Assembly: GCA_023362775.1 (NCBI GenBank)
Contig: JALMGJ010000008.1
Span: forward strand, 40,153,501-40,217,500
DNA length: 64,000 bases
Direction of reading: 5' to 3'
Source: Charina bottae
Taxonomy: Eukaryota; Chordata; Lepidosauria; Squamata; Charinaidae
The stretch's first letter is position 1. Each line of letters opens with the position of its first letter. Of this stretch, positions 19,828 to 31,161 are shown piece after piece. The notes beneath the pieces were generated by a model. The model had not been told where the DNA came from, made no database searches, and was given only the letters and a program-made list of their open reading frames with translations. Both the position numbers and the translations under genes were made by a program.

Positions 19828-22689
19828 TTAACAGTGGATCCGTAAGTGGCTATAAAGGCCAATTCTGGATCCGCACAACCTCCCACAATGAGGGCATAGG
19901 TTTCCGGGTGGGAGACGGTCATGATGAGGGTTTGCCTGACGTGCCTTCCTTTTAGCTCTTTTCTCCCTTTTGCCCTGTACTCGTGTTTCTTCAAAGTCCA
20001 TAGCGCCATTCATAAAGGCTGACCTCCAATTGAAATGCTCATGAGTTAGGGCTTCCCAGTTCTCAATGCTGATATTACATTTTTTAAAATTAGCTTTGAG
20101 AGTATCTTTGAATCTCTTTTGCTGTCCACCAATATTCCGTTTTCCATTCTTAAGTTGGGAGTAAAGTAGCTGCTTTGGAAGACGATGGTCAGGCATTCGA
20201 ACAACATGACCGGTCCAGCGAAGTTGATGTTGGATGATCATTGTTTCAATGCTGGTGGTTTTCGCTTCTTCTAATACGCTAACATTAGTCCGCCTATCTT
20301 CCCAAGTAATTTGCAGAATTTTTTGGAGGCAGCGTTGATGGAATCTTTCAAGAAGTTGGAGGTGGCGTTTGTAGAGGGTCCATGTTTCACAGGCGTACAG
20401 AAGGATTGGTAGTACAATGGCTTTGTAAACAAGCATTTTGGTCTCCCTGCGAATGTCCCGATCCTCAAACACTCTACGCTTCATTCGGGAGAAAGCTACA
20501 CTCGCAGAGCTCAGGTGATGCTGAATTTCAGCGTTGATGTCGGCTTTTGTAGATAGATGGCTGCCGAGATAAGAAAAGTGGTCGACATTTTCTAGTGACA
20601 CACCTTTAAGCTGGATTGATGGCGCTGCGGAGGGATTGGTTCGAACTTGCTGGTAAAGCACTTTGGTTTTTTTTAATGTTAATCGAGAGGCCGAGCTTTT
20701 CATATGCTTCTGCAAAGATGTTTAGGATAGTTTGAAGATCTTCCTCGGAGTGTGCACAGACTACGTTATCATCAGCATATTGAAGTTCTATAACAGAAGT
20801 TATAATTACCTTATTTTTTGCTTTCAGCCTACTAAGATTAAAAAGCTTTCCATCTGTTCGATATATAATTTCTACACCAGTAGGAAGTTTCTCTTCAACA
20901 AGGTGTATAATCATAGCGATGAAGATAGCGAATAAGGTTGGAGCAATAACACATCCCTGTTTAACGCCGGATTCCACTTTAAATGGATCGCTTTGAGAGC
21001 CATTGTTATTCAGGATTGTTGCCATCATGTCGTCATGGAGTAGCCGCAAGATGTTCACAAATTTATCAGGGCATCCAATTTTCAGAAGGATGGTCCAGAG
21101 AGCAGTACGATTTACAGTATCAAAAGCTTTAGTCAGATCAATAAACGCCATGTACAGAGGGCAGTTTTGCTCCTTGAATTTTTCTTGAAGCTGTCGTGCA
21201 GTGACATATCCACTGTTCCCCTGGAAGGGCGGAAGCCGTTTTGCGTTTCAGGGAGGATGTCTTCTGATACAGATAGGAGACGGTTTGCGATGATCTTTGC
21301 CAGGATTTTGCCTGCTGTGGCTAGAAGGGAGATGCCTCGATAGTTTCCACAGTCTGTTCTATCACCCTTTTTAAAGAGAGTGATAATTATGGCATCCCTA
21401 AAGTCTGCTGGAATCTCCTCCCTCATCCAGATTTTTTCGATGAGCTTATGAAGTTGTTGTGTAAGTTCAGGCCCGCCTTCTTTAAAGACTTCAGCAGGAA
21501 TCCCATCAGGTCCACTAGCTTTGTTATTTTTCATTTGTTTAGTGGCTTTACTGACTTCCTCCAAACTAGGGGGTACTGCAAGCTCATCTCTTATTTGTTT
21601 TTGCGGGATTTGCAAGAAGACTTCATCAGCCACAGTAGAGTGCCGATTAAGGAGATTGTAGTAATGCTCTTTGCGATAGATTCTTTGTCCTTTAGAAGTT
21701 TAGCACCATCTACTGAGCGTAAGGGATTTGTACCATGGTTTGTTGGTCCATAGATGGCCTTTATGGCATTAAAAAAGCCCCGTGCATCATGAGCATCTGC
21801 AAAATGTTGGGTTTCTTGGGCTTTTTTTATCCACCATATGTTCTTAAGTTCTCTAGTTCTTCTTTGGACTTCTGCCTTTGCACTGGCGTAGATTTTTTTC
21901 TTAATGGCACAGTTAATATCTTTTTGCCATATCCGGAAGGCTTTCCTTTTCTTGTCAATAATATGTTCAGTCTCACTATCGTTCTCATCAAACCAGTCCT
22001 GATGTCTCTTAGTCTGGTATCCGATAGTTTGTTCACAGGCTGAAATAATAGAAGTCTTCAATTTAATCCAGTGTTCCTCAACATTTTCAGGAAGTTCCAT
22101 AGGCAGATGTTCTTTGAGAGTTGATTGAAAGCAAGCTCGTTTAATAGAATCTTGAAGGGACAGTGTATTCATTTTATGCCTTGGTTTTCTTCCTTGGAGC
22201 CTACGATGAGGGACAATCTTTATGGCCATCGTGGATCGAATTAATCGATGGTCTGTCCAGCAGTCATCGGCACTCGTCATGGCTCTGGTGAGAAGTACAT
22301 CACGGCGATCTCTAGCACGGACAATTACATAATCTAAAAGATGCCAGTGCTTCAACCGTGGGTGCTTCCATGATGTTTTAAATTTATTTTTCTGGCGAAA
22401 GAGTGTGTTAGTAATGACAAGGTTATGCTCTGCACATTTAGTCAGAAGTAAGATTCCATTCGTGTTGCTGTTGTCAACTCCTTCTTTCCCAATGATCCCT
22501 GGCCACAAATCTGTATCCACCGCCCATGTGCTGGTCCATGACTAGGAGCTTCCGGATTTCACAGTCCTGCCCCCGTTGCCATTCGTCAATCGCCATGGGA
22601 CTTTTGGTTGTTTTGGGTTTGGTGTGGTTGGAAGACGCCTGTGCGTGAATTTGTTTTATGTGTGGAGATCGGTGCACAACGATCAGCAC
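19828..22689 (-). pseudogene. Broken endonuclease - reverse transcriptase - zinc finger polyprotein
   Basis: Pieces in order on the minus strand: 22689-22474 (N-terminal), 22520-21591 (endonuclease C-terminal half, with HWHLLDYVIVRARDRRDVL and CWTDHRLIRS), 21633-21133 (RT start with KKGDRTDCGNYRGISLL and NGFRPSRGT), 21151-20606 (AFIDLTKAFDTVNR, GVKQGCVIAPTLF and catalytic YADD) and 20715-19828 (thumb region ending CPHCGRLCGSRIGLYSHLRI, a C2H2-type finger). The N-terminal endonuclease half, with its Trp-Asn and Glu motifs, is missing between the first two pieces, so this copy appears internally deleted as well as frameshifted. All overlaps are frame changes, not separate genes. Confidence 0.8.
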
Positions 22690-22952
22690 ACAACCTTCAC
22701 AGAAAAAGGCTCTAATCCAATGGCATGGATACCATGACGATTGGTGACCTTTTGTCTGCTGCAGCCTTCATCCGCCTTCGCAGCCATTGTAACAATACAC
22801 CTTGTTATCTTCTGCCTGTTCTGCCGTTGAGGACTTTCTTGGATCGTTCTTTGTCTGGTTCCTCCCCCTGGACCTTACCGCCATGGGTGACCCTACCAGG
22901 AGTACATGACTCCTGACGGCTTCGCTCACAGGGTTCATTGGGAACACACAAG

Positions 22953-22990
22953 CCCACTCACCACAACAAGGTGACGATCCAGCGAGTGAA
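22953..22990 (-). ncRNA. HDV-like ribozyme core at the LINE 5' end
   Basis: On the minus strand the element starts TTCACTC (22990-22984), which can pair with GAGTGGG (22959-22953): five Watson-Crick pairs and two T-G wobbles. Between them ACC (22972-22970) and GGT (22962-22960) form a 3-bp stem closed by the loop TTGTTGT. CTTG follows the second P1 strand. The order P1-P2-P3-L3-P3'-P1' matches the HDV-like fold. P2 and P4 are not clear in this copy. Confidence 0.55.
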
Positions 22991-22997
22991 TTATGCA

Positions 22998-23389
22998 GAG
23001 CACAGAGGAATACAGAAGTAAACTTACTAGGTGCAGGATCTCATTAGAGTACGAATCCTGCGTAGTCTGTGTTGGTTTGTTTGGATTTTCTCATCCTGTA
23101 ATAGTATTGTCACATGTTGGCTGCTGTGATAGGTTTATCTTTGGTTTGTTACAGAACAAATGGTCTTTCTCTTTTTCTCCTTTAAGTCAGGTTGTATGTA
23201 TGTCTCATTTATATAAACTTTCACCCATATGGTACTCTCCCTGGTGTGTAGATTACAAATGGACATCAGGATTATGGGCGCTGTAATCCAACCCTTTTAA
23301 ATGCATGCCACATTTTGTTATTTTGCCCCAATACACTATTGCTTTTTCTGCAACGTGCTCACCGTGACAACTTAGCCACAGATTTCAAG
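22998..23389. other. Unannotated region
   Basis: No gene or repeat family recognised. Confidence 0.35.
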
Positions 23390-23870
23390 TGCTAGTAACC
23401 CTCCATTTATATTCCTGTATTGCATTATATGACAGGTTGCCCTCATGCCTGGTCTGGAAGCTCTGACTGGTGCAGAATGTGGCAATCAGGGAGCAAAGTG
23501 GAACATCTGGCCATGCACATGTATTGAAGCAATTGCATTCACTGACAATTACTGTATCTACCATGTCAGGTTCAAGGTTCTGGTTCTGGTTCTGGTCCTA
23601 TGAGGCCCTAAAGCACTTAAGACAAGGAAACCTGCCAGTTCACCTTTGCTGTTATAGATCTAGTTGGCCATGGAAATCATCGGGGAGGTCCTGCTGCATG
23701 TATTGAATCAGTGAATGTAATCTCGTGGTTGCTTGCAGTTGCATTCTGCCTTCTCTTTGGCAGAATTTTCTCTCTCCCAACAATTCATGGGACATCTCCA
23801 GTAACATATTTTTAAACTCTTTTTGAAAACTGACCTCTTCACCCAGGCCTTCCTGATATAAATGTTGGAT
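23390..23870 (+). pseudogene. Decayed CR1/L2-type LINE C-terminal region
   Basis: Translated fragments around 23470-23660 (QNVAIREQSGTSGHAHVLKQ, then a region like RFKVLVLVL.ALK) and 23800-23850 (LFTQAFL) align in order with the post-RT domain of the intact L2 ORF at 31176-32927 (QNVAARAVIGAPRSAHVTPL, FRAQFKVLVITFKALH). Many frameshifts are present. Confidence 0.55.
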
Positions 23871-24556
23871 GATCCCCCCCCCCAATGAATGTGTTTTATT
23901 GAATACTGTTTTCTACTGCTTTTATGCTTCATGACATTTTGCCACAGAAAGCAGCATTTTTGTTCATGTCTACTACCATCCACCCAAGGAGAACATATGA
24001 ATGATGCCTTCCAAATGCAGGCTGTCAGGGATGTCATACAGTGACAGGGGATTTTAATGACCCATCTTCTGCAGAGAGACAAATTCCTGACTTGTCTTGC
24101 CAGCAACTTTCTCCTCCAGAGAAAGAGTCCAGTGACCCAGAGTGGTTGTGAGCTCCTTTTCATTGAATGTGTTCAAGCAGAAAGTAGACAGCCATCTGTC
24201 AAGGCTTCTTTAAATTAAATTCATTTCCAGCAGCAAGCAGTAGCTTCAATACCCCCGGGGAACATTGTGGTTCCTTGTGCTTTGTAACCTAGATTTTAGA
24301 ACCTGAATTCTTAAAATAATAAGATGTGAAATATTCCAGCATAGATTAGATTTTGATGATCTTCTATTCCTTCCATGTTTGGGGTTCCAAGGACTCTTTA
24401 TATAGTCCAGAAATAGCTAGATGTATCCCCCAACATTTCCCATACATATAGACTGTTCTCATACACAGGACATACTTGGGGCATAGGCTAGTTTTTTTTA
24501 GCATCGCTTTGTTCTAGTAAACTAGAACATTTGAAACACTTACTTATCACCTGTGT
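23871..24556. other. Unannotated region
   Basis: No recognised gene or repeat. A 151-codon minus-strand open frame at 23708-24163 partly overlaps the L2 relic and has no domain. Confidence 0.35.
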
Positions 24557-24564
24557 CATTAGGG

Positions 24565-24873
24565 CAGGGTTTCTCAACCAGGGTTCCGTGGCACACTAGG
24601 GTTCCGCAGGAGGTCACTAGGGGTTCCCTGGGAGATCATGATTTATTTTAAAAATTGTTTCAAATTTGGGCAACTTCACATTAAAGAGGGAAGTTTCATT
24701 CTTTATTTTTAGTTTGAGAACACTGTTAATGCATATATACAGGCCTACACATAAAACAGATACAATAATTGTGTAACTTCTGGCCTATATTTGAACCTGA
24801 ATGTGCAGGGGTTCCTTGAGGCCTGAAAAATATTTCAAGGGTTCCTCCAGGGTCAAAAGGTTGAGAAAGGCTA
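24565..24873. mobile_element. hAT MITE (GGTTCC-rich type)
   Basis: The left end CAGGGTTTCTCAACCAGGGT and right end GGTTGAGAAAGGCTA form inverted repeats (12 of 15). The 8-bp flanks CATTAGGG (24557-24564) and CATTAGAG (24874-24881) match at 7 of 8. The interior has GGTTCCGTGGCACACTAGGG and GGTTCCTTGAGGCCTG. Confidence 0.75.
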
Positions 24874-24912
24874 CATTAGAGTGTTTCAGGGTCCAATAGG
24901 TTTCCTATTTTT

Positions 24913-25089
24913 TGTTGTTGTTCAGTCGTTTAGTCGTCTCCGACTCTTCGTGACCTCATGGACCATAGCACGCCAGGCCTTCCTGTCCTCCACTGTCTCC
25001 CGGAGTTTACTCAAATTCATGTTCATTACACTGGTGATGCTATCTAACCATCTCATCCTCTGCCGTCCCCTTCTCCTTTTGCCTTCAGT
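24913..25089 (-). mobile_element. Bov-B subfamily A 3' stub
   Basis: TGTTGTTGTTCAGTCGTTTA onward is nearly identical to the 3' end of the full-length element at 40983-44178. It is 177 bp long, 5'-truncated, with a 9-bp TSD CCTATTTTT (24904-24912 and 25090-25098). Confidence 0.88.
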
Positions 25090-25098
25090 CCTATTTTT

Positions 25099-25702
25099 AC
25101 CTTGCTTTATTTTGAAATGATTTTACAGTTACTCTAAACTACTTGGAATTTTCTATAATAACAACTAGCATACGAGCAATCCATTATTACCTTTTAAAAC
25201 TACCTTTAATGAATAAACTTATTAGTTAGAAATCATTTCCTTATGATATAAATTGTTTGCCTCTGAAAGTGGTGCAGTCATCTTGGTTAGTGGTTTGAAG
25301 CACAAGATGAAACACATGATTTCCTGATTAGATGAAATGGATAACAGGATATTTTAAAATAAACTTTGAGGTATAACCCTCCTCTGTAGGAATGGAAGCA
25401 TTTCTGTTATATCCTTTTCCATTAAAAGGAAAAAAGAAAGATCTACCCTTTCAAAAACATTCTTTGCAAAAAAGATCTTGGACAATAGTCTTACCTGGCT
25501 AGAAGGATTAATGAAGGGAGACATATACATAGATACCCATCTTCATTTTCATTGCCATCCTGTTCCTACCATATCAGTCCCTTTTCTTCCACATGCATAA
25601 AACTGGTACCAATACTGTAGCTTGTCTTCTTTGTCAACTGCCAAAGATTTGTGTATTTGTGTTATATACATGCCCTGCTTTCTGTGTACAAATTCAAACA
25701 CT
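25099..25702. other. Unannotated AT-rich region
   Basis: No gene or repeat family recognised. Confidence 0.4.
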
Positions 25703-25710
25703 CTCAGAGG

Positions 25711-26154
25711 TAGGCTGACCATATGTCCCGTTTTGAATGGGACAGTCCCCCCTTTTTTTAGCATTTTTCAACTGTCCCGTTGTTTTGATAAAAATCTCAA
25801 TTTTGTCCCGTTTTTTAAACCCGTTGGGAATGGCACGGAAGGAGGATCCAAGCCAGAGCTGCCGATTGGAGGCAGCCCGGAAGAGGAAGCCCTCCCGCCT
25901 ATCAGCGCGTGGCAAAGGAGGGACCGGGGGGTGGGGTTTGCAGGCAGGAGCCAATTGCGTGGACTGGGGGGCGGGGTTTGCAGGCGGGAGCCAATCGCGC
26001 AGACCGGGGGGTGGGGTTTGCAGGCAGAAGCTAATCGTGCGGACTGGGGGGCGGGGACCCATCTTTTTCATGAATACGGAATATTACATAAGACCCCGTC
26101 CCGTTTTGCCATCCCAATGTCCCGTTTTTGTCTCAAGGAAATATGGTCAGCCTA
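25711..26154. mobile_element. hAT MITE with internal CCAAT/GC-box tandem repeat (copy 1)
   Basis: The ends TAGGCTGACCATATGTCCCG and the inverted ATATGGTCAGCCTA form terminal inverted repeats. The 8-bp flanks CTCAGAGG (25703-25710) and CTCAGAGA (26155-26162) match at 7 of 8. Another copy in inverted orientation lies at 56941-57508 with an exact TSD. The overlapping 187-, 164- and 125-codon open frames arise from the 40-bp GC-rich repeat inside and have no domain. Confidence 0.8.
25931..26050 (+). repeat. Three 40-bp tandem units with CCAAT and GC-box motifs
   Basis: Units start at 25931, 25971 and 26011. Each has GGGGTTTGCAGGC, then AGCCAAT (25950 and 25990; mutated to AGCTAAT at 26030), then a GGGGGCGGGG or GGGGGTGGGG box. 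These look like NF-Y and Sp1 core sites, spaced identically in each unit. Promoter activity is only an inference. Confidence 0.7.
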
Positions 26155-26162
26155 CTCAGAGA

Positions 26163-27920
26163 GGATTTTTCTCTTTCAAAACTGATGGAAAAAAGCAAGC
26201 TCCCCAGATATTCTCTCTCATCTGGCCCTGACATTTTTGTATACTTATGTACAGCAGTTCATGTCATTCATGTTATTTTCTCCAAATATGGAAAAGGTCC
26301 CCAAAAATCCTTTGTGGTGAGCATATTAGGGCATCTATTTAGCTCCTGCCTGGGACATGATATATGGAGCAACCTTCTAATCAACCTTCCGTGGTTATTG
26401 TAATGGGTGCAGAGGCCCATTTTAGCTGGGAATTCTGGGAGCTGTAGCGGCAGAACATCTGGAGAGCCCCACAGAAGGGAAGGCTGCTTTAAGCACTGGA
26501 GCACTGTTCCTTTCTGGTGTGAAGGTAGTTACTGCATGAGCACCTCTGCCTACATCAGAACATCTTAGCTCACCATGTGACTCTAAACTGAGAAACTCCT
26601 GGCAGCCATGCTTTGGACTGTCCTCACATTAATTCATCTTGCTAGCTTCCTGGAACTGTGCCCATCTCTTAATGAATTTACCTCTCCCATCTCTTAATGA
26701 ATTTACTTCTATTTGGGGCCTCTTAAAGATTGCCGCACTTTGAAGAACCTGCTCACTGTGCAAGCATCCCAGCCCTTCCTCTGGGTGTCCTCTTATATGG
26801 TATTTTTTTACAGTGCAAGTCCTTCCCCTGAAGCGGCTGCTCTTCTCTCTGCCTTCCTTGGTTCTTTACTAATTCCCAAGCTGCTTTCTCCCAGCCCTTC
26901 CTGTGAGCACTTGGCCCGTGGCATCGTCTGTTCCCCACTTTAGTAGGTGGGTCCTTTTAATTAGAGATTTGCAAACTAATGAGGGAATTGCTCTGTGTTG
27001 AGACACAAAATTAGCTTCCTGGGCTTCTGCCTGAGACCCTTAGCAAGGAGGAATTATAGGATTGTGGATTGGAATTGCGTAGATCAGATTTTGCCCTCCA
27101 GATATGTTGGGAACACAATACAAATCGTATAAATAATGGGAGCTGTAGTCCAAAACATCTGGAGAACACTAGATTGAGGAAGTCTACTGTCCTGAATGAA
27201 TCTAATGGTGAAACCTTCAGTTTTATTGTCTACCCCACTTTCTACAAGGTGGTATCTTCCAGATATGTTCAGAATACTCAACCTACTTATCTTTGGTACA
27301 AACCATTGCTCCTAAACATGTTTTGATACAATTAGTATTACACTTTTATTATCATTTTCCTATCCATATCACTTACCTATTTCCTTTTTAGTTCATATAA
27401 TGCTCAAGTGAGTAAGCCCCACTGAACTTTAGAATAAGGCAGCAAGTCATACTGTGTACAGTAACTACTTTGTTTCCTAAATTCTTAGTATATTGCAGGA
27501 ACCTGGAATCAAAACTAGGAGATAAGGCAGACTTCCAGAATCCAGGAAATACTGTAACTGGCAGTTAATTCAGTTTCACTACCTATTATCCTGATTCATG
27601 CATATTTGTTAAGGCTATATGACTCTTTTTGGAAGAATGATTTGGTTGATTTGCCCCTTTGAATGGAATCTTCGAATGGAATCTTCAAATTTATTATTTT
27701 GAAGTATCTATGAACTTTTTTTTAAGTTGGAGTAGGACACTCTCTGTATTGGTTCAGCATAACTTCTCTGTAGACTCTTTGCTGGACAATTTGGGGGCTG
27801 CTGTGCTGTCCTTTCTCATCCCATTAACTCTGCCTTAAAAGAAGTGCATTGAAATAACATCAAAAAGGTATTATAGGGAAACCTTTGAACCTATCCTTTG
27901 CAAGGTTAATCCCCTTTAAA
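26163..27920. other. Unannotated region with decayed MITE traces
   Basis: Positions 26410-26470 (GGGAATTCTGGGAGCTGTAG) and 27085-27180 (TGCCCTCCAGATATGTTGGG to CATCTGGAGAACACTAGATT) are remnants of the dispersed TCCAGATG-type MITE. No host exon is recognised. Confidence 0.4.
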
Positions 27921-28196
27921 GTAGGGGTGCAAGAAGTATAACCTAGGGGTCATATAGGGCCCATCAGAAGGCTTTTGTGGCCCTCGGAGAGTCCCTCTAG
28001 AGTAGGTCAGGCCAAACATTTGGGCCTTCTTTTGCACTTGGATAGGTTGGGGAGACTGAAGGCCCAAAATGATTACCTTAAGCTTTGCAATTGGTTAGCA
28101 CACCTCCAAAATGAGGCCATGTGCCCCTACTTTTCGACTGTCAAGCAAAATCTTGTATGACCCTCGAGCCACTGAAATTTGCAGTCCCCTGCTAAT
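27921..28196. mobile_element. Possible decayed hAT (Charlie-like) MITE
   Basis: GTAGGGGTGCAAGAAGTATA with GGGTCATATAGGGCCC at one side and GTATGACCCTCGAGCCACTG with GCAGTCCCCTG at the other suggest terminal inverted repeats. No convincing target duplication was found, so the call is tentative. Confidence 0.35.
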
Positions 28197-28207
28197 CACC
28201 TTCTGCT

Positions 28208-28210
28208 GCC

Positions 28211-28285
<75 letters not shown>

Positions 28286-28286
28286 G
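28208..28286. repeat. (GAAA)n microsatellite
   Basis: About 19 near-perfect GAAA units on the plus strand, a strand-asymmetric polypurine tract. Confidence 0.93.
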
Positions 28287-29417
28287 CTAGCATTTTGATA
28301 AGTTCCCATCATAGCCTACAGTTGGATTTTCTGTCAAACTGAATCTTAAATTGGTCTCAGGAATATCTTGTTGCCTGTGCATTTCAAATTTGGATAAAAT
28401 TGGATCTTGGCTGACGTGTACATCCCTAAATGTTGTTACTCCCCACAGACATCACTAGGGGTAAGACAAAACTATGGAATCCATTATCGTTTACATGGCT
28501 TTAAAGGGGAACTTCACTTCTTCATAGAACATTATGTTATAGTGTGAAGGGCTTTCTGCATGCCAATTATGCTATAAGTGCTATCAGTTGGAGTGTGGAG
28601 GGTCACCCACAGCAGGTCACAGATCATACTAAATACAATCCACTCAGGAAATGGCCACCTACTCAATGTTCTGCCAAGAAAACCAAATGGGCCTTCACAA
28701 CTTGGACAAGGTCAACATGATACTGAGAATCTGTCCTGTACCCCCAGGTCAAATGTTAAGCAATGAGCTACCAGGATAGAGCAGAGGGCAACTGTGAGTC
28801 ACACTGGTGCTTATGATATGGCTGGATTAAGGCCAAAAGGACATCTACTTGCTGATGTGCCCAGAGGCAAAAGGAAAGTTCAATGCTGCAAAAATATGTA
28901 TATCATTAGTATGTGGATTGTCAGGACTATGAATCAAGGCAAACATGATGTTGTAAGAGCAAAAATGTCAAGACTGAATCTTGACATTCTAGGAACCAGT
29001 AAACTGAAGTGGACTGGGATCGGTCATTTCACATCAGAAGGACATCAGATCTTTTACTAGGGACAAGAAAATCATAGAAGAAATGGAATAGCCTTCAGTT
29101 TTAATAAAAGTCAAAGTCAGTGTTCCAATATAAGCCTCCAATGATGGAATGATCTCAATTTGAATCCATGGCAAGCCAATCAATATTACAGTGTTCCGTC
29201 AACAATGCCAGGAATCCTTGAAGGAAGCAGAAGCTGAACAGTTCTATGGCAACTTGCAGAACCTTGTTGAGACCACACTAAAAAAGATATCATATTAATT
29301 ATACACGAGTGGAATGCTAAAGCGGGAAGTAAAATACTATATTGAATAATGGGAAAATTTGTCCTGGGCATATGAAATGAAGCAAGGGACATACTAATTC
29401 AATTTTGCCAAGAAAAA

Positions 29418-29545
29418 AAGTGGTATTTTTTAAATGTTTTGCTGATATTGTCCTTGGTATTTTAATGTGTTATTAGCTACCCAGAGTCGCATTGTGAGAT
29501 GAGCAGACATAAATCGACTAAATACATGCTGATACAAATATTTTC
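29418..29545 (+). mobile_element. L2-type tail inserted in the old RTE element
   Basis: GCTACCCAGAGTCGCATTGT and GAGATGAGCAGACATAAATC match the L2 3' end with substitutions. It lies between host segments that correspond to adjacent parts of the Bov-B endonuclease domain. Confidence 0.55.
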
Positions 29546-29868
29546 TTCCAGCAATCTTTACCAATGGACATCTCTGGATAAACAACACTGAAATCAAACT
29601 GATTATATGCTCTGCAAATAAAGATAGCATAATTATTTTCTGTCAGCAAAAGAACAAGACTTGGTGCAGATAGCAGTTCATCCTTTTTGCAAAATTATAA
29701 CTTAAACTAAAGAAAACAAATAATCAGATAAACAAGATACAACCTCAACAGTATTCCTTATGATTATGCAGGAAATTATTTTTAATGGATTAGATTTGAT
29801 AAATAGAGTGTATGAGGAACTATGGACTGAAGTTCATGACATCATGAAAGAAGAAGAAATAGTTACCT

Positions 29869-30168
29869 TGTTGTTGTTGTTCAGTCGTTTAGTCGTGTCC
29901 GACTCTTCGTGACCTCATGGACCATAGCACGCCAGGCCTTCCTGTCCTCCACTGTCTCCCAGAGTTTACTCAAATTCATGTTCATTACATCGGTGATGCT
30001 ATCTAACCATCTCATCCTCTGCTGTCCCCTTCTCCTTTTGCCTTCAGTCTCTCCCAGCATCAGGGTCTTTTCCAGTGAGTCCTCTCTTTGCATTAGGTGG
30101 CCAAAGTATTCGAGCTTCAGCTTCAGTATCTGTCCTTCCAATGAGCAGTCAGGGTTGATTTCCTTTAG
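29869..30168 (-). mobile_element. Bov-B subfamily A 3' end nested in the old RTE element
   Basis: It is 300 bp and nearly identical to the full-length element at 40983-44178, with a minus-strand frame for the C-terminal motif DSLEKTLMLGETEGKRRRGQ. The exact 13-bp TSD GAAATAGTTACCT (29856-29868 and 30169-30181) consists of host RTE sequence. Confidence 0.92.
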
Positions 30169-30363
30169 GAAATAGTTACCTACTGATACATTGAAAATAC
30201 TGGAGAAAGGCTGAAAGCAAAAGACGACAGAGACAGGAAAAATTGCCCATCTAAACTCTGAGTCTCAGAAAAGAGCAGTAAGTGCAGACTACAACAAATT
30301 GTGGGTAATCTTGAAAAGTATACTAGGCCAGCTCATCTACCTATTGAAGGATTTGTCTGATGA

Positions 30364-30694
30364 TTGATTACGTGCCATCAAGTCGTTGTTGACTCTTAGT
30401 GACCACATAGATTTTTTCCATGATGATCTATCCCTATCCTGGTCTTTCAGCTCTCCCAACGGCACCCCTATTGCCACTGTAACTGAGTCCCTCCACCTTG
30501 CTGCTGGTCATCCTCTTCTTCTCTTTCCTTCCACCTTTCCCAGAGAGCTGGGTCTTCACATGATGTGTCCAGAGTAGGATAATTTGAGCCTGGTCATTTG
30601 TGCCTTGAGTGAGAACTCTGGGTTGATTGTCCACGGTATTCTCAGGAGTCTTCTTCAACACTAAAGCTCAAAAGCATCAATACTCTTCCTTCTG
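30364..30694 (-). mobile_element. RTE/Bov-B subfamily C 3' end nested in the old RTE element
   Basis: It starts TTGATTACGTGCCATCAAGT and ends at AAAGCATCAATACTCTTCC, the reverse complement of the IDAF-type coding region. The exact 11-bp TSD TTGTCTGATGA lies at 30353-30363 and 30695-30705. It is opposite in orientation to its host. Confidence 0.88.
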
Positions 30695-31161
30695 TTGTCT
30701 GATGACCAAGAAGCAAGTTAGAACAGATAAATGGAGCAACTAAATGGTTCAAAATTCTGAAGAGATTGCACTGAAGCTGTATACTGTCACCTTATTTATT
30801 TAACTTATTTGTAGAATATATCATAAGAAATGCTACACTAGTAGAAGTTGCTGGGACAAATATTAACCATCTCAGATATGCTGATGATACTATTTTGATG
30901 GCTGGAAGCAAGGAACTTTTGAAAATTCTTGCTGAAGGTGATAGAAGCTAGACTAGTGCTCAATATTTAAAAAGTTAGATAAAGCCAATCTAATGCAAAT
31001 AAGCAGAGAAGAAGTTGAAACAGTAAAAGACTATTTTTCTAGGCTCAAAAATTCACAGGGTTGGTGATTGTTGCTATGAAATGGAGAGACTCTGCTAGTT
31101 GGGAGAAAGGCTATAACAGATCTAGACAAAATATTAAAGTGCAGAGACATCACAGTTACAG

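Larger units (their letters stand above)
19771..22990 (-). mobile_element. Near full-length non-LTR retrotransposon with C-terminal zinc finger
   Basis: It is bounded by the 8-bp duplication ATTATGCA (19763-19770 and 22990-22997; its last base is shared with the element end). The sense 3' end is a short (GAT)n tail. From the 5' side it carries a ribozyme-like leader (22953-22990), a shortened endonuclease region, a reverse transcriptase and a CCHH zinc finger. The coding frame is broken in several places. The family is distinct from Bov-B, L1 and L2. It resembles Ingi/Vingi-like or RTE-like LINEs with a terminal zinc finger, but the clade assignment is uncertain. Confidence 0.8.

Noticed and set aside
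25622..26231. 187-, 164- and 125-codon open frames
   Set aside because: They run through a hAT MITE and its 40-bp GC-rich repeat, and the peptides are repeat-derived.
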